Assembly: GCF_024346455.1 (NCBI RefSeq)
Contig: NZ_JAGQCY010000023.1
Span: forward strand, 1 to 40,461
From: Cyanobium sp. Aljojuca 7A6
GTDB taxonomy: Bacteria; Cyanobacteriota; Cyanobacteriia; PCC-6307; Cyanobiaceae
DNA: 40,461 bases
Direction: 5' to 3'
This document shows, one piece after another, positions 1 to 8,555 of the stretch. Position numbers and translations under genes: made by a program. The notes beneath the pieces are model-generated. The model worked only from the letters and a program-made list of their open reading frames with translations. It was not told where the DNA came from and made no database searches. Each line of letters opens with the position of its first letter. Within the stretch, counting starts at the first letter, position 1.

Positions 1-78
1 CCTTGATCCGCAACGACAGAGGGGCGGGCATCGCGGGGCTCCAGACCAGCATCGGAGCCCTGTTGTCGCGTCCTGAGA

Positions 79-109
79 CCCGCCTATGTAGTTGCGCGGT
101 CCCGCCTAT
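79..109. repeat. Short direct repeat CCCGCCTAT x2
   Basis: CCCGCCTAT occurs at 79-87 and again at 101-109, each followed by a near-identical STA triplet. It lies just behind the 3' end of the truncated PIN-domain reading frame. It may be a scar of recombination, but two copies of a 9-mer could be chance. The first 90 bases of the window otherwise show nothing I can name; an open frame runs through them on the plus strand to a stop at 89-91 and resembles no family I recognise. Confidence 0.3.
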
Positions 110-430
110 CTAATCGTCGCCGAACAGGCGATCGAAGCAGGCGAAGGTCAGCGGCTGTTCACTGTTGTGATGCAGTTCATGGGCAGCTGCCAGCTGCACA
201 CTGTCGTAGCCACGCAAGGCGAAGGCATCAGCAAACCGCCCGGCTGTTTCGACAAGGCTCTGGCTGACCTCGACGATCGCGCAGTGCGGCCAGCTCTGGA
301 TCAGTTGCGCGCGGCCCTGATCGAGCATCTCGGCGTCGCCGGGGACCTCGCGCTGCCGGCGGGCCATGCCCGCCATCACCTCTGCCTCCGTGATCGCGTG
401 CTGCATCTGATCGGAGCCAGGTTTCGCTGA
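110..430 (-). pseudogene. Truncated PIN-domain (VapC-like) toxin remnant
   Basis: The minus-strand frame encodes about 107 residues after an in-frame stop at 433-431; the first ATG is at 406. The segments RGYDSVQLAAAHEL and TFACFDRLFGDD match the second half of VapC-type PIN nucleases, in which acidic residues near these positions bind metal and the enzyme cuts RNA. The N-terminal strand with the first catalytic Asp (the usual DTSALVK-like start) is missing. The frame also ends earlier than usual, right after FGDD. No VapB-like antitoxin frame is visible beside it. The break at its 5' side lies within about 15 bases of an attC-like core at 441-447, so the gene was probably cut by cassette rearrangement. 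It is unlikely to be active. The fold assignment is moderately sure; the loss of the N-terminus is seen directly. Confidence 0.6.
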
Positions 431-440
431 TCAGCAGCTT

Positions 441-447
441 GTTAGGC
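441..447 (+). other. attC R'-like core site GTTAGGC
   Basis: GTTAGGC fits the integron R' core GTTRRRY exactly. The bases before it, CGCTGATC at 427-434, resemble those before the R' side of the fuller attC-like site further on (CGCTGATC at 1027-1034). No matching R'' half is recognisable upstream, so if this is an attC its left half is gone. It marks the likely left edge of the cassette that carries the toxin-antitoxin genes. Confidence 0.4.
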
Positions 448-499
448 CTATCAGGTGGATGTCGCGTCTCAGCTGGAGAACTCAGCTATAACGGAACTC

Positions 500-700
500 A
501 TGAGCACCCTGGAAGAGATTGAGGCTGCAGTTCAGCAGCTGCCGCCGGCCAAGCGGGCCGAGTTCCGGGCTTGGTTCCAGTCGTTCGACGCAACGGACTG
601 GGACCAGCAGATGGAGGATGACATGACTGCAGGCAACTTGGAATGGCTAGCCAACGAGGCAATCAGCGACAGCAAGGCTGGTCGATGTTCTGAATTATGA
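500..700 (+). CDS. Putative type II antitoxin of a RelE/ParE-type pair
   Basis: This 66-residue acidic protein starts MSTLEEIEAAVQQLPPAKRA and continues with FRAWFQSFDATDWDQQMEDD. The pattern of a short helical N-terminus with LPPAKRAEF followed by a DWDxQ(M/I)E(D/A)D segment is typical of small antitoxins encoded directly before RelE/ParE-like toxins. The ATG at 500 is preferred over an in-frame ATG at 455 because family members usually begin with the first helix. Its stop overlaps the toxin start by four bases (ATGA at 697-700), so the two are translationally coupled. Such antitoxins bind and neutralise the toxin and usually repress their own promoter; this is family knowledge. No operator could be pinpointed. 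Confidence 0.7.
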   Translation: MSTLEEIEAAVQQLPPAKRAEFRAWFQSFDATDWDQQMEDDMTAGNLEWLANEAISDSKAGRCSEL

Positions 701-963
701 GGCATCGGGCCAGCCCACGCTGCTGGGCTTGCTATAACTCACTTCCTTCAGAGGTGAAACTCCAGGCTGATCGCTGCTTCGAATTGCTCAAAGCCGAGCC
801 ACGTCATCCTTCGCTCCCTTTCAAGAAGATCGGCAAGTTTTGGTCGGCCAGAGTTGGACTTCGTTTCAAAGCTTTAGCTGTTGAAGCAAGCAGCCAAGAC
901 TTGATCTGGGTCTGGATTGGTAGTCATGCTGAGTATGATCAATTGCTTCGTTTGAAGGCCTAA
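697..963 (+). CDS. RelE/ParE-family toxin
   Basis: The 88-residue basic protein has the layout of the RelE/ParE fold: an N-terminal helical part (YNSLPSEVKLQADRCFELLK), then HPSLPFKKIGKFWSARVGLR, and a C-terminal strand pair ending IWVWIGSHAEYDQLL. The conserved run R-F/Y-K/R-A-L plus W-x-G-S-H-x-x-Y is common to small cyanobacterial RelE/ParE-type toxins. RelE relatives cleave mRNA on the ribosome and ParE relatives poison gyrase; sequence alone does not decide which. The gene overlaps the antitoxin by 4 bases. Its stop codon TAA lies inside an attC-like core (GCCTAAC, 958-964), as often seen for the last gene of an integron cassette. It appears intact. Confidence 0.75.
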   Translation: MRHRASPRCWACYNSLPSEVKLQADRCFELLKAEPRHPSLPFKKIGKFWSARVGLRFKALAVEASSQDLIWVWIGSHAEYDQLLRLKA

Positions 964-1046
964 CATCAAGATGCATCGGTCGGGGAGCCAAGCATGCCTG
1001 TTCAATGCAACGAGCTATCGCCCGCCGCTGATCTTGAGCGTTTGGC
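958..1046 (+). other. attC-like imperfect palindrome (R''...R')
   Basis: The site begins GCCTAAC (R''-like, fits RYYYAAC) and ends GTTTGGC (1040-1046, one mismatch to GTTRRRY). When the 3' half is reverse-complemented, GCC-AAC, TCAAGAT, CGG and CGGG line up with the 5' half in order, so about 20 of the outer 28 bases can pair. The length of 89 bases and the position between the toxin stop and the next gene's ribosome binding site suit an integron recombination site. The mismatch in R' and the lack of an integrase in view keep this at moderate certainty. Confidence 0.5.
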
Positions 1047-1070
1047 ATGCTGTCTGCTGAGGAGGAGGCG

Positions 1071-1571
1071 ATGAGCGAGGTCGTCATCAGACATCTAGAG
1101 CTGGACGACTATCCACCGATCATCTCGGTTCTTGATGAATGGTGGGGTGGTCGGCCGATGGCCGCAAGGCTCCCCAGACTCTTCTTCGTCCACTTCAGCT
1201 CCACCAGTTTCTCCGCCGTAGAGGATGGCCAGATCGTTGGGTTCCTCATCGGGTTCGTTTCGTAGACCTTTCCCGACCAGGCCTACATCCACTTCATCGG
1301 CGTGCATCCCGCGCGTCGTGGAGAGGGGTTGGGGCGCCTCCTCTATGAGCATTTCTTTGCCACGGCTGCCTCGGTTGGCTGCCGCACTGCTCAATGCTTG
1401 ACCGCTCCGGTCAATCGCCAATCGATCGCCTTCCATCGTCGCATCGGCTTCTCTCTCCTTGACTCCGACGACAAGGTCGACGGCCTGCCCGTCGCTGTGG
1501 GCTATGACGGGGAGAGTGAAGACCGCGTGATCTTCATGATGGATCTGGATACCCTTGATACCGTTCAGTGA
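1071..1571 (+). pseudogene. GNAT N-acetyltransferase interrupted by one amber codon
   Basis: A single frame from the ATG at 1071 to the TGA at 1569-1571 would encode a 166-residue GNAT enzyme, except for TAG at 1263-1265. The part before the stop has the GNAT start (VIRHLELDDYPPIISVLDEW, then VGFLIGF). The part after it continues in the same frame with YIHFIGVHPARRGEGLGRLL, which contains the acetyl-CoA loop R-x-x-G-x-G, and then the C-terminal strands. The codon TAG sits where relatives usually have Gln or a similar residue, so one C-to-T change would explain it. A strong ribosome binding site (GAGGAGG, 1060-1066) precedes the start. The substrate is unknown. The gene lies between two attC-like sites. 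Confidence 0.8.
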
Positions 1572-1572
1572 T

Positions 1573-1624
1573 GCTCAACATCAAGATTGAACTGAGAATC
1601 GGCTGACTCGCGTAGCGTTTACCC
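1573..1624 (+). other. Decayed attC-like site
   Basis: Directly after the GNAT stop codon comes GCTCAACATCAAGAT. It fits the R'' core RYYYAAC and shares an 11-base identity (AACATCAAGAT) with the site at 958. The right side offers GCGTTTACC at 1615-1623 as an R'-like core with a mismatch. Unlike the first site, the two halves do not pair well, so this is either a damaged site or half of one. Confidence 0.35.
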
Positions 1625-1700
1625 GCCAAGTGGTCGGCCTCCAAGAACAGCTGGGCTGCCATTGTTGCTAAAACTCGCCAAACCCCGTTCCATCGAGACC

Positions 1701-2054
1701 ATGATGAGCCCGGAGCGTTTATTCAAGGTCACAGATTTCCTCCGACCCGCAGACGGTGAGCCCATTCGCTCAGTCATCACCGAGTCGGCTGATGCCGTGG
1801 TCGTTGCTTGGTATGTCAAGCCCGGCCAGCATATCTCGGCTCATGTGCATCCTGATGGCCAAGATACGTGGACCATTCTTTCAGGTTGCGGCGAGTACCG
1901 CCTCAGTTCTAACGGGGAGTCGATTGCCATAGCCAAGGGAGATGTGCTGGTTGCCCATCGCCGAGACGTTCACGGTGTTCTTAACACCGGGCAAGAACCG
2001 CTTGTCTTCGTGTCCGTCGTCTCTCCCGCAGCATCGGGCTTCCAGCCGGTGTAG
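1701..2054 (+). CDS. Cupin-domain protein
   Basis: The small single-domain cupin has 117 residues from the ATG at 1701; an ATG at 1704 and an upstream in-frame start at 1662 are alternatives. Cupin motif 1 is seen as PGQHISAHVHPDGQDTWTIL, with the metal-ligand HxH but Gln-Asp where many cupins have Glu. Motif 2 is seen as GDVLVAHRRDVHGVLN, with the final His and Asn kept. The beta-barrel should therefore bind a metal ion. Cupins of this size include sugar isomerases, dioxygenases and binding proteins, so no reaction can be assigned. It stands alone between attC-like sequences, as cupins often do in gene-cassette arrays. Codon use is less GC-biased than in the housekeeping genes further right. 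Confidence 0.75.
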   Translation: MMSPERLFKVTDFLRPADGEPIRSVITESADAVVVAWYVKPGQHISAHVHPDGQDTWTILSGCGEYRLSSNGESIAIAKGDVLVAHRRDVHGVLNTGQEPLVFVSVVSPAASGFQPV

Positions 2055-2071
2055 TTCATTATGAGCAAGAT

Positions 2072-2083
2072 GCCTAACATCAA
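2072..2083 (+). other. attC R''-like half site
   Basis: GCCTAACATCAA lies 17 bases after the cupin stop. It is the third copy of the GCYYAACATCAA motif found behind a gene in this tract, after 958 and 1573. No GTTRRRY core follows before the acetyltransferase remnant begins, so the right half appears to have been lost. Confidence 0.4.
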
Positions 2084-2097
2084 CCACAACGAAACCC

Positions 2098-2415
2098 GTG
2101 ATCTCCGCATGGTCGATCCGTGTCCCCGGCTCCACTGACGCTCCAGCGCTCCGCCAGATGCTGGGGCTCTTCAGCGACGCCTCCATCGCTGTTGCCGCTT
2201 CGCGGCAGGCCAGGTTGTCGGCGGCCTGACCGGTTACGTCCTTCCCAAGTTTGAGCAGGAGCGCAGCGAGTTCTTCATCTACGATTTAGCGGTCGCGGCG
2301 GAGTTCAGGCGCCAGGGCATCGCCACCGAACTGATCAACACCATCAAGCGCATCGCCCAGCAGCGCGGCCTCTACGTCATCTTCGTGCAGGCGGACTACG
2401 GCGATGACCCTGCGG
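2098..2415 (+). pseudogene. AAC(3)-I-like acetyltransferase remnant
   Basis: The pieces spell out a GNAT close to the aminoglycoside 3-N-acetyltransferase type I family. The first piece reads [14 protein letters not shown] (frame of 2122). After a frame change near 2200 it reads [15 protein letters not shown], then [20 protein letters not shown], then [15 protein letters not shown]. The run FRRQGIA is the acetyl-CoA loop. Three kinds of damage are visible: about 25 residues are missing between the first two pieces, a 1-2 base frameshift lies near 2200, and the 3' end is lost at about 2415, where ALYTKLG would normally follow. No function remains. Relatives of this family are classic integron cassette genes, which fits the attC-like sequence just upstream. 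Confidence 0.75.
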
Positions 2416-2700
2416 TAGGGCCATCCGCAGTTGCTGCCAATCCTCCCCATCCAGCCCAGCGAGGTAGGCACGGCAACCGCACCAGCGCTGGCGCCGCGGG
2501 ATCAGCCCGCCGAAACCGAAACGGCCCACCGTCAGCCCCAGCCAGTAGAGACGGCCGCCGATGCCGGCCGCCACCGCCGACTGGGAGCGGCAGGGATTCG
2601 CCGTGGAAAGGGAATTGGTGGCCAAAGCCGGCAAACTGGTGAGCCCCGTCTGGCTGCTGCACCGTTCTCTTCAGGCGCATGCGATGACAAGCGTTTCAAG
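2416..2700. other. Unassigned gene fragments
   Basis: This stretch holds no intact gene that I recognise. On the minus strand, a frame at about 2600-2415 reads [20 protein letters not shown], a hydrophobic run that could come from a membrane transporter, but it breaks down on both sides. On the plus strand, 2580-2712 reads [19 protein letters not shown] and then SPVWLLHRSLQAHA to a stop at 2710-2712. This looks like the C-terminal tail of an enzyme without its body. Both are probably leftovers of rearranged genes; I give no function. Confidence 0.35.
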
Positions 2701-2712
2701 GAGGTCTGATTC

Positions 2713-3204
2713 ATGAAGGTCATCATTCTTGGTAACGCCGGGGCCGGAAAGAGCACCCTGGCCAGGAAGCTGATCGCCAGGCAGCCGGCCGCCCGGTTAT
2801 CGCTGGATGAGGTCGCATTTCAGAGTGGAACCGAACGCCGTCCCCTTCAGGACAGTGTCGAGGCTGTGAAACGTTGGATCTCGGAGCAGGACAGCTGGAT
2901 CATCGAAGGCTGTTACGCGGACATCCTGGAGCCCGTCCTGGGCTGTGCCGATGAACTCATCTTTCTGAATCCTGGGGTCGCTGCCTGCATGGCCCACTGC
3001 CGCTCAAGACCCTGGGAGCCCGAAAAGTTCAGCTCCCGCCAGGAACAGGATGAGAATCTCGACAACCTCCTGCAGTGGGTTGGCTCCTACGACACCCGTG
3101 CCGATGACTATGGCCTTGCCAGGCACCGGACACTGTATGAATCCTTTGAAGGGAAGAAGCGGGAATTGTGCCATCCTGAAGCGTATGAATCTGTCAACTG
3201 GTGA
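2713..3204 (+). CDS. P-loop kinase-like protein (AAA/adenylate-kinase type)
   Basis: The 163-residue protein has a Walker A motif GNAGAGKST at residues 7-15 right after the first beta strand (MKVIIL). A possible Walker B/Asp follows (RLSLDEVAFQSG), and WIIEGCYADIL is typical of the small P-loop kinases related to shikimate and adenylate kinases and often labelled AAA ATPase or topology-modulation FlaR-like proteins. It should bind ATP and may phosphorylate a small molecule; the substrate is unknown. A good ribosome binding site (AGGAGGT, 2698-2704) precedes the ATG. The gene is alone and its stop overlaps the following reductase remnant. Confidence 0.7.
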   Translation: MKVIILGNAGAGKSTLARKLIARQPAARLSLDEVAFQSGTERRPLQDSVEAVKRWISEQDSWIIEGCYADILEPVLGCADELIFLNPGVAACMAHCRSRPWEPEKFSSRQEQDENLDNLLQWVGSYDTRADDYGLARHRTLYESFEGKKRELCHPEAYESVNW

Positions 3205-3443
3205 CGATTCCCAGCAGCTTTCTTATGTCCACCAGGTGCTCCATGCCACGCCCCATGAGCTCGTGTCGCAAACCGCGCAAGTAGGCCACCGCCATCTCTA
3301 CATCGATGGCGGACGAGCCATCCAGGCCTTCCTGAGGGCTGGCCTGATCACCGAGCTGACGATCACCGTCATCCCGATGCAGATCTCGATGGCATCATCG
3401 CAGCTCCTTTGAAGTCAAGGTGCATACTAAGGGAGTTGAATGA
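3180..3443 (+). pseudogene. RibD C-terminal/dihydrofolate-reductase-like remnant
   Basis: The frame from about 3180 contains GHRHLYIDGGRAIQAFLRAG and LITELTITVIP. This is the hallmark second half of the RibD_C (DHFR-like) family of NADPH-dependent reductases. The first half of the protein is missing: the frame begins inside the preceding kinase gene. After VIP the reading frame fails, and a different frame supplies SSFEVKVHTKGVE and a stop at 3441-3443, which looks like the family's last strand. About 30 residues between these parts are missing. The gene is therefore broken at the 5' side and internally. The family match is clear from the DGG and AFLRAGLI motifs. Confidence 0.65.
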
Positions 3444-3461
3444 TGCCAGGCTTGATCTCCC

Positions 3462-4076
3462 ATGCGTATCGCGATTTCCGGATCCCACTCCCTGGGTAAA
3501 TCCACCGTGGTCAACGACTGGGTCGCCTCTCAGCCAGGTTTTCGCAGGGAAGAAGAGCCCTATCGCGCTCTGGGCCTCTTCGGCCCTTATGAGATCAAGT
3601 TCCGAGAAGCCTCAACCAGGCTTCAGAACGGCATTCAGCTGTACTACAACATCTCTCGAATCCATCGTTACGCCAGCAGGTCTGATGATGTGATCTTCGA
3701 TCGAGCCCCGGTCGATTATCTCGCCTATTCGCAATACACCGCCAACCAGGCCACCACCGACATCGACGACGCCTTCGTGGCCTCGATGGTGCCCGCCGTG
3801 AGGGAGTCGCTGGATCATCTCGATATTCTGGCTTTCGTACCGAAATCTGAGACCTGGCCCGTGGCCATGGAGGAAGATGGCATCCGCCCCGTGGATCATG
3901 CCTACCGTGACGACGTGGACGCGATCTTCAAGGAGATTTATCGCGACGGTCGCTTCGATGTCATGCCCCAAGAGCAGGCGCCACGGCTGATCGATTTGAT
4001 CGGGCCAGCAGAGCAACGGCTGGACCAGCTCAAGAACGCCATCCGTGCCCTTCAGCAGGACCGCAGGTCTGCCTGA
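3462..4076 (+). CDS. AAA-type P-loop ATPase/kinase (NadR-like fold)
   Basis: The 204-residue protein begins MRIAISGSHSLGKSTVV with Walker A at residues 7-15. DDVIFDRAPVDYLAYSQYT around residue 73 resembles the Asp-Arg motif of nucleoside-kinase-like and NadR-like AAA proteins. LDILAFVPKSE is a further core strand, and the C-terminus is helical. Stand-alone proteins of this type are common in mobile and cassette DNA, and their substrates are generally not known. ATP binding is well supported; a phosphotransfer role is an inference. There is no neighbour in the same operon. The start ATG follows a weak ribosome binding region. Confidence 0.65.
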   Translation: MRIAISGSHSLGKSTVVNDWVASQPGFRREEEPYRALGLFGPYEIKFREASTRLQNGIQLYYNISRIHRYASRSDDVIFDRAPVDYLAYSQYTANQATTDIDDAFVASMVPAVRESLDHLDILAFVPKSETWPVAMEEDGIRPVDHAYRDDVDAIFKEIYRDGRFDVMPQEQAPRLIDLIGPAEQRLDQLKNAIRALQQDRRSA

Positions 4077-4224
4077 TGGAAGACGCGATCACATTCCCCA
4101 AGCGGCCATCCCCTCTCTGGAGACGTGGGTCCAGGCGATGGCCAGGGAGTCCGCCGCTGGGGCCGGGGGCGCAGGCGTTTACGGTTGTCTCTGACTGAAT
4201 CTCCCCCCGTTGTGGTGAGGTTGT
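4077..4224 (+). other. Spacer with possible gene remnant and R'-like octamer
   Basis: No intact gene is seen. One plus-strand frame ending at 4192-4194 reads IPSLETWVQAMARESAAG and looks protein-like, possibly the tail of a lost gene. GCGTTTAC at 4175-4182 repeats the octamer at 1615-1622 in the decayed attC-like site. It could be the R' side of another site at the left edge of the next GNAT gene, but no partner half is visible. Confidence 0.25.
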
Positions 4225-4713
4225 GTGCACGAACAGCCCCTGACGGTTCGCCGAGCGACGGACACGGACGTGTCGCTGCTGGCCCGGTTCGGCTTCGCCC
4301 TCGGCCAGCTTCATGTCGGCTTTGATGGCGAACGCTTCGCCGTGCCGCCCGGTGGCGAGGGCGCCTATGCGGCGTTCTTCCGGGCGGAGCTCCAGCGTCC
4401 GGAGGTCGTGCTGCTGATCGCCGAGGCGGGTCCCCAACCCGTTGGCTACGCCTTCGTGCGGATGGAGCCGATGAGCCTGGTGGAGCTGCGTTGTGCCGGA
4501 GCCTGGCTGCACGACATCTATGTGGATCCCCAGGCCAGGAGCGGCGGGATCGGCCGCCGGCTCCTCGAGGCGGCCAAGGAGGAGGCCCTCGCCCTGGGCT
4601 CCAGCAGCCTGATGCTCAGTGCGTCGTCGCAGAATGTCGCCGCCCGGAAACTGTTCGAGCGCGCCGGACTGCGCCCGACCATGGTCGAGATGCGGATCGA
4701 ACTGGGGGCGTGA
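4225..4713 (+). CDS. GNAT-family N-acetyltransferase
   Basis: The 162-residue intact GNAT starts at a GTG, with GGTGAGG as ribosome binding site at 4214-4220. The order of motifs is normal: N-terminal VRRATDTDVSLLARF, a central strand VVLLIAEAG with VGYAFVRM, the core strand AWLHDIYVDPQARSGGIGRR with the acetyl-CoA loop R-S-G-G-I-G, then SASSQNVAARKLFERAGLRP. The last part is the usual alpha4-beta6-beta7 end. The acetyl acceptor is unknown. The next gene starts inside its stop codon (GTGA at 4710-4713), so the two form a coupled pair. Unlike the other GNATs in this tract it shows no lesion. Confidence 0.8.
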   Translation: MHEQPLTVRRATDTDVSLLARFGFALGQLHVGFDGERFAVPPGGEGAYAAFFRAELQRPEVVLLIAEAGPQPVGYAFVRMEPMSLVELRCAGAWLHDIYVDPQARSGGIGRRLLEAAKEEALALGSSSLMLSASSQNVAARKLFERAGLRPTMVEMRIELGA

Positions 4714-5078
4714 AACGGGAGCTCCCCCTCAGCGACGACGGCGAGATCGAACGGCTGGTCCGCGATTTCGAAGCCCTGTCCCTTCCCCGTGCCAACTGGA
4801 CGCACCGCGCCCATCTTGCCGTTGGGGTCCACTACGTTCGCCATCGGGGCCTGGATGGCGCCCTGCAGCAGATGCGGCAGCGCCTCCAGGCCTACAACCT
4901 GGCCTGGGGCGACCCTGACGGTTACGACGAGGCGATCACGGCCTCCTATCTCTGCAGCATCGCTGCTGATATCAGCGCTGATGACCACACGGTCAGCATG
5001 GCCGAACAGGTCGCTCGGCTGGAGAAGCGATGGCCTTCTGGGATAACCCCGCCGCCACGGCCACCGAGCCCGTGCTGA
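4710..5078 (+). CDS. Conserved hypothetical protein
   Basis: The 122-residue protein starts at a GTG overlapping the GNAT stop. It begins with an acidic helix (LSDDGEIERLVRDFEALSLP) followed by WTHRAHLAVGVHYV and GYDEAITASYL. A motif F-E-x-x-x-L-P-x-x-x-W-T-H-x-A-H-L with a later GYxExIT belongs to a widespread small family of unknown function, and the conserved histidines and glutamate hint at a metal site. The C-terminus here (from about residue 100, RWPSGITPPPRPP) looks unlike a folded protein. A different frame at 5030-5098 reads MAFWDNPAATATEPVLIVRR, so the 3' end may be frameshifted or fused to a remnant. Confidence 0.5.
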   Translation: MKRELPLSDDGEIERLVRDFEALSLPRANWTHRAHLAVGVHYVRHRGLDGALQQMRQRLQAYNLAWGDPDGYDEAITASYLCSIAADISADDHTVSMAEQVARLEKRWPSGITPPPRPPSPC

Positions 5079-5094
5079 TCGTCCGCCGACCGGC

Positions 5095-7563
<2,469 letters not shown>

Positions 7564-7625
7564 CCGGTCCTTGATGTCTGCGGCTCAGGGCGCTCAGCCT
7601 ACAGATGGTGCCCGTGGCAACCCGC

Positions 7626-8531
7626 TCAGGAGTCGTCGCTGCTGCCACCGTTGCCGTCACCGGCGGTGGCATTGGCCTGGGCCCGCTCCACCGCGGCCTT
7701 CAGCTCCGGCAGGGCCAGCAGCTGGGAGGTCACCGCCCGCAGCCGCGGCCCCCACAGCTGCTCCTTCTGGAAACTGTCTTTGACGTAGTTGGGCTCCTCG
7801 GCCAGGGCGCTTTCGGCCAGCTTCAGGGCCTGGGCCCGCTCCGCCGGGCCGCGCTCGAACAGGGCCGCCGCCAGGGCCAGGGAGGTTTCGGCAATGTCGG
7901 CCTTGATCTTCAGCACCCGCTGCCAGCGGCCGATGGCGTCGGCGGTACGGCCGCTCTCGAACAGCACCAGACCCTGGTTGTTGATCGCTTCCCAGAAGTC
8001 CTTGCGCAGCCCCGCGGCCTTCTCGAACGAGCCCAGAGCCGCGTCGCTGTTGCCCAGCAGGATCTGGGCATTGCCCAGATCGAAGTAGGCACCGGCGTTC
8101 TTGCCGTCCAGTTCAATCCCTTTGCGCAGCAGGCCGATGGCCTCCTGGGGCTTGCCGTTGCGCAGCGCCAGGGAGCCTTCGGCGAACCAGATGCCGGCGT
8201 TGTTGGGATCCAGCTGCTTGGCCCGGGCCAGGGCCACCACCGCCTTCTCCATCTGGTTGCTGCGCAGCTCCGCCTCCGCCAGCAGCACCCAGCCGCGGGG
8301 ATCGTCCGGCAGCAGCCGCACGGTCAGCTCCGCCAGCCGGGCGGCGTCCTCCGCCTGGCCGAGGCGCAGCAGCCGAGCCGCCGCCTGGGCGATGCCCAGC
8401 CCCGCCCCCTCCAGTTCCTTTTCCTGGGGCAGGTACACGAACGGCACCAGCGCCTTGGCCGGAGCGGGGAGCACCGTCAGTGGCAAGGCCAGGCACAGGG
8501 AGGACATCAGTCGCCAGAACCGCCGGCCCAC
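7626..8531 (-). CDS. Secreted or lumenal TPR-repeat protein
   Basis: The protein has 301 residues from a GTG start; an in-frame ATG at 8507 would give a 293-residue form that begins right at the signal peptide. The N-terminus MSSLCLALPLTVLPAPAKA looks like a signal peptide with an A-x-A cleavage site. It is followed by about five TPR-like helix pairs, for example AIWFAEGSLALRNGKPQEAI-type units with alternating small residues and a D-P-N-N turn. TPR proteins hold protein complexes together. In cyanobacteria such secreted forms can sit in the thylakoid lumen or periplasm. The gene is downstream of queG on the same strand with a 24-base gap, so they may be cotranscribed. The partner protein is unknown. 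Confidence 0.75.
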   Translation of the reverse strand: MGRRFWRLMSSLCLALPLTVLPAPAKALVPFVYLPQEKELEGAGLGIAQAAARLLRLGQAEDAARLAELTVRLLPDDPRGWVLLAEAELRSNQMEKAVVALARAKQLDPNNAGIWFAEGSLALRNGKPQEAIGLLRKGIELDGKNAGAYFDLGNAQILLGNSDAALGSFEKAAGLRKDFWEAINNQGLVLFESGRTADAIGRWQRVLKIKADIAETSLALAAALFERGPAERAQALKLAESALAEEPNYVKDSFQKEQLWGPRLRAVTSQLLALPELKAAVERAQANATAGDGNGGSSDDS

Positions 8532-8555
8532 GCAATCACCCCGAATCGCCCCAGC

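Noticed and set aside
1071..1571. Stop-codon readthrough or selenocysteine-like recoding at the GNAT amber codon
   Set aside because: The codon is TAG, there is no recoding structure I can see, and the surrounding tract is full of decaying genes. A plain nonsense mutation is simpler.
2098..2415. Functional aminoglycoside resistance gene
   Set aside because: The gene has a deletion, a frameshift and no 3' end.
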